From: Meconema thalassinum
Taxonomy: Eukaryota > Arthropoda > Insecta > Orthoptera > Tettigoniidae
Assembly (NCBI GenBank): GCA_946902985.2
Contig: OX336388.2
Coordinates: 1,506,684,545-1,506,748,544 of the forward strand
Direction: 5' to 3'
Length of the DNA: 64,000 nucleotides
Part shown: one piece after another, positions 55,667-64,000 of the stretch
How positions within the stretch are numbered: position 1 is the first letter of the stretch
Layout: every line of letters starts with the position of its first letter
Program-made: the position numbers and the translations under genes
Notes under the pieces: model-generated
The model's database searches: none
What the model was told of the DNA's origin: nothing
Seen by the model: the letters and a program-made list of their open reading frames with translations, nothing else

Positions 55667-56496
55667 CTATGTTTGCGCACCTGCGCCTTGGGTAGCATAG
55701 TCTTTTATGGACTTTTTTCTTTTGCTGCATTTTTCAATATGGTAGCGTTCACATGTGTGTCCGCATAGTTGACATACACATGTGTCATCCGGATCATGGT
55801 ATGCTTTGTTTGTACAAATCAAATTGTGAAAACCATGAACTGCCAGGCGTGTGATCATGTGCCTCATCTCAAAGCTAGCAGATGTCCACGCCCGGTCAAC
55901 CATGGCCCTCGTTCCATAAAATTCCAGTGGGATTTCTTCTCTCTTCCTTTTGAGAGTCGTTAATAGGTTTTCCGCACCTATTGTGCTAGGTAATACTAGA
56001 AGCGTTCTAAAGTCTTCAATTAGGAATGTTTCTCGCGCGAGTAGGTAGACTAGCCGAGATTTGGTCGTCTTGAAAACTCCAATAGCTTTTTTAATGTACA
56101 ATGCTTTAACACTTTCAAGTGATGATAGATTCTTTTCAGTGAGGAAAGGCCATATGATTTCTATTCCGTATGTCAATATTGGCATTATTTTATTTTTAAA
56201 TAATGCCATTGCTGTCTCGAGGTTGAGTGTTCTTATATATCTTATATCGTGCATCGCCCGAACCGCTTGTGTAATTTTTTCTGTCACATGTTTTGTAAAG
56301 CATTTTGCACTTGTTTGTAGAGTGATACCTAGGTATTTGAATTCTTTTACTATATTTATTCTTTTTTCCTGTATGAAAATTTCTGTTCCGGTCGGTACCT
56401 TTCCTCCTTGTCGAAACACCATCATTTGTGACTTAGATGTGTTGATGTCAAAATTATATTCAGTGCACCATTCCTCCATGTCTTTTAGCATGTTTT
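55667..56496 (-). pseudogene. LINE B reverse transcriptase, C-terminal part
   Basis: The minus frame 55667-56491 is open throughout. It covers the RT thumb (INIVKEFKYLGITLQ) and connection (PILTYGIEIIWPF) and ends in a Cys/His cluster CQLCGHTCERYHIEKC, a zinc-knuckle-like end common in LINE polyproteins. It is separated from the RT palm by the insertion 56505-60704. Confidence 0.8.
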
Positions 56497-56504
56497 GTAG
56501 TTTT

Positions 56505-59500
56505 ATGATGTTACTAGCAATAGTACCCGGCTTCGCCCGGTGGAATGATGATAATGTATCAAAGTCTCCTTAGAAATATAATGGACATAAAATCTAGGTC
56601 ATTTGCCCCCCCCCCCCCCCAAAAGAAGGAAGGAAGGAAGATTGTAGTTTTACGTGACCGTAAATCTTGTGCCCCCCAAAATACAATGAGGGCGTAATAT
56701 CTAGGTCATTTGCCCTTTTGATAAGGATGATAATGAAAACTACTGTTGAATTGACACGTCAAACTTACAAACTACCTTAATAGAAATACATATTTCAAAC
56801 TTCACAGGTGAGGAAGAATTATTGTGTGTGGTGATTAATGGTGTAATGGGCGTAACATCTAGGTCATTTGCCCTTATGATGAGGATGATGAGGGAAACTA
56901 CTACCTGTGTTGAATTGACACTTCAACTTATAATGTACACAATGCACTGTAATAAAAATAAATATGTTAAAAATCACAGTCGAGAAAGAGTTTATGCGGT
57001 GGTGATTAGTGGAATGATGCGCGTAACATCTAGGTCATTTTCACTTATGATGATGATAATAATAAGGTAATGAAAAAATGACTACTAAACGAACATGGTG
57101 TAATTTACAACTGATATAGGTAATTCAGATGTCTAGCTTCGATGTCTTCCAAAGTCTCAACCTTATTTTCTGGCTTAGGCCTGTACTCGATGCGTCTAGT
57201 GAAAGAGCTTATGGCGTACTGCTCGGCAAAGAAAATGGGTCCAAGCTGCACGAACCTGAGATGATCGTAGATGATGACGAAATATGATGACACACGTTCG
57301 GGGTTCCCCGTCGTATTTAGATTGGCCGGGGAATCACGCACTCTTTCGCAACACCACAGTGGCTTGAGCAACGGCCCTGTGCTGGCATCAGTATAGACAG
57401 CTCTGGAAAGTCCTCTCATGTCACCTCGCGATGAATCAGCAAGCTATTCTCACAACTGCCCCCCCTCCCCAGAGTCTCGCAACTTGTGGGACGTGGGTTG
57501 GCGACCACCGGACCCCAGCTGAGTCTGACATCGCTTCTACTTCCTGGTGCCAGGCTCCTTTCAGTTCTCTTTCCTGTCGGCCTCCCTTGGTCAACTCTTG
57601 TTCTCTTCCGACCACGATTGCATTAGGGCATCCGAGGGCTAGGGAGTCTTTCAATTTCCCAGTTAAATGGCTGTTGTCACTTCTTTCCAGATGCCCTCAT
57701 TCTTCGAGGGGTCTGCTTTCTATTCCGTTTCATTATATCTCCTGTCTTCTGCTCAAGGCCCTCAAAGAGGCAGGGTGTGTGTAGCACCACCATTTCTGGT
57801 ACACCCTCAAGGGCTCATGGCGGGTGAGATAGGAAGCTGGCAACCCCGAGGGATTCCTGAGCTAAATGCAGGGAATGGAGAGGTATGTCAGAAATTTAAA
57901 GTGGACAGTGATAATCGTTGGGTTCCAAAGAGTAAGTATACAAATTTTGATCCAGATTGGTGAAACGATGTAGATTTGTGACAAAGGGTCTAAATACAGG
58001 GAATGGAGTGCTCTGTCCGAAAGTTCAAGCAGACAGTGTTACTGGTCGGGTTCCAAAGGGTAAGTAACTTACATAAAGATTGGTTGAGATGGGTGAAACT
58101 ATGTAGATTTTTGCCAGAGAGCCTAAATGCGGTAAATGGAATGGTCTATCCGAAATTTCATGTAGAAAGTGTTACACGTCGGGTTCCAAAGGGTGAGTAT
58201 GTAAAATTTGGCTCAGATCGGTGAAACAGGGTAGATTTTGCCAAAGGGCCTAAATGAGGAAATGGAGTTGTCTGTCCAAAGTTTTAAGTGGACAGTGTTA
58301 CTCGTCTGGTTCCAAAGGGTAAGTATACAAATTTAGGTTCAGATCGGTGAAACGATGTAGATATGTTCAAAAGGGCCTAAATGTAGGGAATGGAGTGGTC
58401 TGTCCGAAATTCCAAGGGGACAGTGTTAGTCATCGGGTTCCAAAGGGTAAGTATACACGTTTTGTTTTCGATCGGTGAACAATGTAGATTTGTGCCAAAG
58501 GGCCTAAATGCGGGGAATGGAGTGGTCTGTCCGAAATTTCGAGTGGACAGTGATACTCGTCGAGTTGCAAAGGGTAATTATTTGAGATCGGTGAAACGGT
58601 GTAGTTTTGTGCCAAAGGGCCAAAAAGCAGGGAATAGTGTGGTCTGTTCAAGTGAACAGTGTTACTTGTCGGGTTCGAAGGGGTAAGTATGTAAAATTTG
58701 GGTCAGATCGGTGAAACGGTGTAGATTTGTGTCAAACTGCTTAAATGCAGGGGTTGGAGTGGCCTCTCCGCAATTTCAAGCAGACTGTGTTAGTCGCAGT
58801 GTTCCAAAGCGTAAATATACAAATTTTGGTTGAGATCGGTGAAACGGTGTAGATTTGGGCCAAAGGGCCTAAATGCAGGGAATGGAGTGGTCTGTCCACA
58901 ATTTCAAGCAGACAGTGTTACACGCAGGGTTCCAAAGGGTAAGTATACAGATTTTGGTTCTGATCGGTGAAACGGTGTAGATTTGTGCCAAAGAGCCTAA
59001 ATGCAGGGAATGGAGTGGTTTGTCCGCAATTTCAAGCAGACAGTATTACTCGCAGGGTACCAAAGGATAAGTATCCGAATGTTGGTTCTGATCGGTGAAA
59101 CGGTGTAGATTTGTGCCAAAGGACCTAAATGCAGGGAATGGGGTGGTCTGTCCGAAATTTTAAGTGGACAATGTTACTCGCAGGGTTCCAAAGGGGTAAG
59201 TATACAAATTTTGGTTCAGATCGGTGAAACGGTGTAGATTTGTTCCAAAGGGCCTAAATGCAGGGAATGGAGTGGTCTGTCCACAATTTAAAGCAGACAG
59301 TGTTTCTCGCAGGGTACCAAAGGGTAAGAATACGAATTTTGGTTCTGATCGGTGAAACGGTGTAGATTTGGACCAAAGGGCCTGAATGCAGGAAATGGGG
59401 TGGTCTATCTGAAATGTTAAGTGGACAGTGTTACTCGCAGGGTTCCAAAGGGTAAGTATACAAATTTTGGTTCAGATCGATGAAATGGTGTAGATTTGTG

Positions 59501-60641
59501 CCAAAGGGCCTACATGCAGGGAATGGAGTGGTCTGTCCGCAATTTCAAGCAGACAGTGTTTCTCGCAGGGTACCAAAGGGTAAGAATACGAATTTTGGTT
59601 CTGATCGGTGAAACGGTGTAGATTTGGACCAAAGGGCCCGAATGCAGGAAGTGGGGTGGTCTGTCCGAAATTTTAAGTGGACAGTGGTACTCGCAGGGTT
59701 CCAAAGGGTAAGTATACAAATTTTGGTTCAGATCGATGAAACGGTGTAGATTTGTGCCAAAGGGCCTAAATGCAGGGGATGGAGTAGCCTCTCCGCAATT
59801 TAAAGCAGACTGTGTTAGTCGCAGTGTTCCAAAGGGTAAATATACAGTGAAACGGTGTAGATTTGTTCCAAAGGGCCTAAATGCAGGGAATGGAGTGGTC
59901 TGTCCGCAATTTCAAGCAGACAGTGTTTCTCGCAGGGTACCAAAGGGTTAGAATATGAATTTTGGTTCTGATCGGTGAAACGGTGTAGATTTGGACCAAA
60001 GGGCCTGAATGCAGGAAATGGGGTGGTCTGTCCGAAATTTTAAGTGGACAGTGTTACTCGCAGGGTTCTAAAGGGTAAGTATACACATTTTGGTTCAGAT
60101 CGATGAAACGGTGTAGATTTGTGCCAAAGGGCCTAAATGCAGGGGATGGTGTTGCCTCTCCGCAATTTAAAGCAGACAGTGTTAGTCGCAGTGTTCCAAA
60201 GGGTAAATATACAAATTTTTGTTGAGATAGGTGAAACGGTTTAGATTTGGACCAAAGGGCCTAAATGCAGGGAATGGAATGGTCTGTCCGCAATTTCAAG
60301 CAGACAGTGTTACTTGCAGGGTTCCAAAGGGTAAGTATACAAATTTTGGTTCAAATCGGTGAAACGGTGTAGATTTGGACCAAAGGGCCTAAATGCAGGG
60401 AATGGGGTGGAATGTCCGAAGTTTTAAGTAGACAGTGTTACTCGCAGTGTTCCAAAGGGTAGGTATACACATTTTGGTGCAGATCGGTGAAACGGTGTAG
60501 ATTTGTGCAAAAGGGCCTAAATGCAGGGAATGGGGTGGTCTGTCCGAAATTTAAAGTTGACAGGGTTACCCGCAGGGTTCCAAAGGGTAAGTATACAAAT
60601 TTTGGTTCAGATCGGTGAAACGGTGTAGATTTGTATACATA

Positions 60642-60679
<38 letters not shown>

Positions 60680-60704
60680 TTTGTGCTTTATATATATAGA
60701 TGTG
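56505..60704. mobile_element. 4.2-kb composite tandem-repeat element inserted in LINE B RT
   Basis: The left end is ACTAGCAATAGTACCCGGC then TTCGCCCGG; the right end has an ACAG run (60646-60675) and CTTTATATATATAGAT. Inside are four copies of an ATCTAGGTCATTTGCCC-centred block (56590-57060), a stretch with one 104-residue minus open frame (57105-57419), the block 57455-57865 shared with 46890-48412, and an array of about 128 bp units (57866-60640). No transposase or clear target duplication. Confidence 0.65.
57866..60640. repeat. Tandem array, about 128-bp unit, about 21 copies
   Basis: Each unit has GGTGAAACGGTGTAGATTTG, then CCAAAGGGCCTAAATGCAGG, GGTCTGTCCG, AGCAGACAGTGTTACTCG and GGTTCCAAAGGGTAAGTATA. 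Unit starts at 58711, 58839, 58967 and 59095 give a period of 128. Two unit subtypes (AAGCAGACAG and AAGTGGACAG) alternate in part of the array, suggesting higher-order duplication. Confidence 0.85.
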
Positions 60705-61737
60705 ATCCGTTCACAATGTCATCAGCGTACGCATATGATATAATATCTGTCTTTTGAGTTATTCTCATTATGTCTTCCGCTGCTAGGATGAAGAGCAAAG
60801 GGCTGATTGGGTCACCCTGTAGTACTCAATTCGTTTGAATTATCGGATCAGAGAGTGATATATTATCTGAGATTCTTATGTTGTTCCAATGTAGTACCGT
60901 ATGTATAATTCTTGTCCATACATTATCTCTATCTAGAGCTTTTTCCAGCTTCAGTTTCACAAGATCACGGTTTATGCGATCAAATGCTTTTGTGAAGTCT
61001 ATAAATACTGCGTAAAATTTTTCTTTTCTTTCCATGACTTGCCAAATGTTATTTAATAATAGTTTTATTGCAGTAAGAGTTGACCTTCCTTTTCTGAATC
61101 CAAATTCTGTTTCTGGTAGTTGTACATCTATTTCTTCTGTGATTCTTTCTGTTATTAATTTAGTGAATATCTTGAATGGAATGTTCTCCAGTGCGATGCC
61201 TCTGTACATATTTGTATCATATGGGTCACCTTTGCCTTTATAGAGAACTTTTATGGTAGACTCTCTCCATCTCTCTGGTATTGATGCCGTCTCGATGCAT
61301 TTATTATATAATTTCGTCCATATTGGTAATAGAAGGTGTGCCGTGTCTTTTATGTATTCACCGAATATGTTGTCTGGTCCAGCAGCTTTGCTTTTCTTTA
61401 TACTTGCGATTATATTTTGAACTTCTTTTGTTGTTAGTGGAGTCCATTCGAATGTCGTTGTTTGGTCAGTTCCTTTTATGTTTTCCGGTATGTTTGTTAT
61501 TCCTGCCCTGTTGAGCAGATCGTTAAAGTGTGTCGTCCATTCTTGCATAATGATATAGTGTGTCTGTGCCTGTTTCCTAGGGCGTAGTGCGATGTATGGG
61601 TCATTCTTGGTCTCTTCCACGATTCTTTTTCCTTCCGCTTCCCAGAATGTCCTTTTCTTTTCACTTCTTTTCTTGTTATATTCTTGAAGGAAAAGAAGAC
61701 TCTCGCAATTCGTCCTTAGCTGGTGTAAGGCCCCCAA
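60705..61737 (-). pseudogene. LINE B reverse transcriptase, palm and fingers
   Basis: The minus frame 60826-61737 has KSKAAGPDNIFGEYIK, MYRGIALENIPFKIF, EFGFRKGRSTLTAI and motif A VFIDFTKAFDRIN. After a stop at 60826 (TGA replacing the usual Gly codon before VLQGDPISPLLF) the same frame continues to the catalytic YADD block near 60725-60740. The insertion begins just after it. Confidence 0.83.
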
Positions 61738-61900
61738 TACGTCTTTTTTTGATAGGTAGCATTCCTGGTCGAACCATTGTTTTGCCTTTCGATGTTTCCT
61801 AGGGGTTGTGGCTTGTATTAGGAGTTCTTCAAGGGCTTGTACTGCTTCATCTAGTCTTGAATCTTCTGTTAGTGTTTCTATTTTCTTTATAAGGTCGGGT

Positions 61901-62683
61901 CTACCTACTACTTTCCCAGTCTATCTTCCTTGATAAAAGCTGTTTACTTTGCCTCTTTGTTGTACACCAGTCTCCCTCTAATACTATTTTCAAAGGAATA
62001 TGCTTTCTTATAGGTGTATGATCTGCTGCCCATAGTGGAGCTATTTCTACTTTTATGTGACCTTTTATAAGCGTAACGTCTATCGCACTTTTCCCATTAT
62101 GGCATATATATGTAGGTATGTTGTGGTTATTCAGAAGGTGTAAGCCATCTTCCTGCATTTTTTCCATTACTAATGTTGTTTTATAGTTTTGTACATCCAG
62201 CCTACAATTTAAGTCTCCGGCTAGGATTAGAGGGATGTCGTGCCTACTCAATGATATTAGTTGCCCTACTTCATCTATTATCTCCATGGCCGTTGTATAC
62301 GGTTGAAAGTAACAGGTAATAATGGTGATGTATTGTGTTTCAATTAGCAGAGAGTGATCTAATTTAATTTCTGAGATTAATGGCGTCAACCATGGCTTTA
62401 ATAGGATAGTAATTCCTCCTGCAGGTCTTCCCCTTTCTCCTTGTTGCGCTTGAAGATGTATACAGTAATATTCTGCGTGTTGCCAATGATCTGTGAGAAA
62501 TGTTTCTGTTAATAATACTGCGTCGTATCCACTCAGGCAATCTTTGGGTGCTGAGCTTAGTGCGTTCTTCAAACCTTCAATGTTCCATAACATTATTTGT
62601 AAGTTGTCTTTTCTCCCATATTCTCCATTTTTTGAGTTACTCATACACCACTCATCTGTTTTATTCTGGTTGTATCCTTGCAT
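61901..62683 (-). pseudogene. LINE B endonuclease (start of ORF2)
   Basis: The minus frame begins with MQGYNQNKTDEW, overlapping the end of ORF1 by 23 bases. AP-endonuclease motifs are complete: LQIMLWNIEGL, LLTETFL, ILAGDLNCRLD, SAIDVTLIKG and ADHTPI. It nicks target DNA to prime reverse transcription. The frame ends at 61901, and a frameshift in 61738-61900 separates it from RT. The overlap suggests coupled or frameshift translation in the parent element. Confidence 0.83.
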
Positions 62684-63995
62684 TCCTCCGAAAAAGCCGA
62701 AAACGTCTTACGGTGATGTTTGCTGGCCAAAAGTCTTCTTTATTTATTCTTTCCAGGTATTTAAAGGGAATTCCCACTTTGAAATACTTTGTATCAAATT
62801 TCGTTAAGAATTCTTCGCATATAATTTCTCCTATAATTTTCTTTTTGATGAGGAATTTCTTTATGGACTCGGCTGTGGTTTCCTGTTGCACTCTTCCTAT
62901 AAATATCCAGGCCATCTTTTCTACTGCTTGTAGGTTTACGTCTTCCGTTCCAGTGCCTGTTATAGATGCTTGATGTCGTGGTAGTTGTCTTTGTTTCCTG
63001 CCTATGACTTCCGTCCATTTCTCTTCAGCTGTAATGTTCTTTGGTGTTTCTTGATTATGAACTTGTGAAGGGTTGCCAGTTATTGGTGGGAAACTAATTG
63101 TTTTTACATTGTTTTCCACATTATTTTCTGTGGGAGTCAATTCTGATTGAGTTCCTATGTTCTTATCGAAGCGATACGGAATTGATTGTTTTGATTTTTG
63201 ATTTCCTAGATGGCATCCTATTTCAAGTTTATCTTTAATTTCAATTTCATCTCTTATCATTTTTTTGATATTCCTAGTGATGTTCTCCATCATTGTCTGC
63301 ATTTGATGTGCTATTGTTTCTGTAAGTTTGTCTTCTAGCGCTCGACCTATCTCTGCGCTTTGTTCGTTATACTTTCCTCCAGTACGTGTCTGTAGTGGTA
63401 TGGTACTGCTTAAAACTCTTTGCTTATTACTATTTGGTTCATGTACACCGCTAGTAGAAGGCGCTCCTTGCTGGTGTCGGTCTGTTTCTTCCACTGCGTC
63501 TATTCCTTTATATCCCACCAACTTCTGGCGCTGTCTATGACTATTATTGGTGACATCCTGCCCTACCTCAGTGGGTGTCTTGTTCGCTTTCTCTCTGATA
63601 GGCGACACTATCTGCTGGTTGTTATTTAAACTTTCTTCCTCTCCGTTAGATGTCGTCCTCTGGCAGCGCCGTTTGTCATTGCCACTCGTAGCTTCATTCT
63701 CTGCATCAGTAGATGTCGTTAGTTGTACAATGATTTGACTATCTTCTCCCTTGTTTACATCTCTCTGGTTGTCAACCGTAACCTCATGTTGCGATCCTTC
63801 CTTTTCTGGATTTATTTCTAATACATTTGATTTCAACATTTTGCAGCAGTTTCTTATCTCACTTACCGCTTTCAGCATGCCATCCTTCATTTCCTTCTTC
63901 AAGTAGCCTCCTATTTCCGTGATATTCACTATGTATGTAAGAGCACTTTCCAATCTGCTTTCTATGATATCCGCCATATAAACTGCTATTTTCAC
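62661..63995 (-). CDS. LINE B ORF1 (partial, continues past right edge)
   Basis: A 444-residue minus frame, open to the window edge, with no break. The N-terminal half is acidic and Gln/Asn/Thr-rich. The middle has a possible coiled coil (LTETIAHQMQTMMENITRNI). The C-terminal part, AWIFIGRVQQETTAESIKKF to FWPANITVRRFRLFRRN, resembles an RRM-like nucleic-acid-binding domain seen in LINE ORF1 proteins. It should coat LINE RNA. Intactness of this frame and ORF2's endonuclease suggests a fairly young copy before the insertion. Confidence 0.75.
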   Translation of the reverse strand: MKIAVYMADIIESRLESALTYIVNITEIGGYLKKEMKDGMLKAVSEIRNCCKMLKSNVLEINPEKEGSQHEVTVDNQRDVNKGEDSQIIVQLTTSTDAENEATSGNDKRRCQRTTSNGEEESLNNNQQIVSPIREKANKTPTEVGQDVTNNSHRQRQKLVGYKGIDAVEETDRHQQGAPSTSGVHEPNSNKQRVLSSTIPLQTRTGGKYNEQSAEIGRALEDKLTETIAHQMQTMMENITRNIKKMIRDEIEIKDKLEIGCHLGNQKSKQSIPYRFDKNIGTQSELTPTENNVENNVKTISFPPITGNPSQVHNQETPKNITAEEKWTEVIGRKQRQLPRHQASITGTGTEDVNLQAVEKMAWIFIGRVQQETTAESIKKFLIKKKIIGEIICEEFLTKFDTKYFKVGIPFKYLERINKEDFWPANITVRRFRLFRRNARIQPE

Positions 63996-64000
63996 GATTC

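Noticed and set aside
47020..60640. CRISPR-like arrays in the tandem repeats
   Set aside because: Repeats are head-to-tail without unique spacers in a eukaryotic context.

Overview
The window is eukaryotic, gene-poor and built almost entirely of nested mobile elements. tRNA-derived SINEs, LINEs, Tc1/mariner relics, BEL/Pao LTR elements, Helentron-like repeats and Penelope-like debris point to a large-genome arthropod. An insect with a repeat-rich genome (polyneopteran-like) is my guess; the species cannot be named from sequence alone. I see no convincing host cellular gene.

Region 1 (1 to about 20,600) is a decayed, endogenised DNA-virus-like element of Polinton/adintovirus type. On the + strand it carries a capsid-like gene (1-261 and 5148-5364), a single-BIR inhibitor-of-apoptosis-like gene (5398-5934), an unrecognised protein (6091-6535), a small open frame (6653-6820) and a parvovirus-type phospholipase A2 gene (6821-7468). 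On the opposite strand is a broken protein-primed family B DNA polymerase (14796-18224) with its own TATA box and two apparent leader introns (to about 18746). The two gene blocks converge. Two later insertions split the element. A 4.9-kb unit (262-5147) sits in the capsid-like gene with a 6-bp target duplication, and a 6.2-kb BEL/Pao retrotransposon (7532-13734, 5-bp target duplication) sits between the PLA2 stop and its polyA signal. Beyond the polymerase promoter lie diverged tandem repeats (19121-20600).

Region 2 (about 20,770-30,610) is SINE-rich. It contains a Helentron-like single-monomer copy, at least three SINE families in both orientations, a 674-bp mariner derivative with TIRs of about 150 bp, a LINE 3' fragment and a possible hammerhead ribozyme.

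Region 3 (30,611-35,438) is a second, nearly identical copy of the 4.9-kb unit. It includes the same captured piece of the DNA polymerase gene.

Region 4 (35,640-45,000) holds a LINE fragment split by a 5S-rRNA-derived SINE, a tRNA SINE with 14-bp target duplications, TIR elements, a LINE C-terminal fragment, a second BEL/Pao integrase fragment, a mariner transposase C-terminus, and a LINE with an SGNH-hydrolase ORF1 and endonuclease.

Region 5 (45,000-64,000) contains two long minus-strand LINEs. LINE A (45,005-53,400) has a PHD-like finger, an SGNH domain, a 2A-like motif, endonuclease and RT; three other elements interrupt it. LINE B (55,667-63,995, running off the edge) is split by a composite tandem-repeat element. 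Between them are a Helentron-like element with repeats of about 290 bp and a Penelope-like fragment with a GIY-YIG endonuclease and a well-formed hammerhead ribozyme. Nearly all coding regions are broken, so this is a fossil record of nested insertions rather than a set of working genes.
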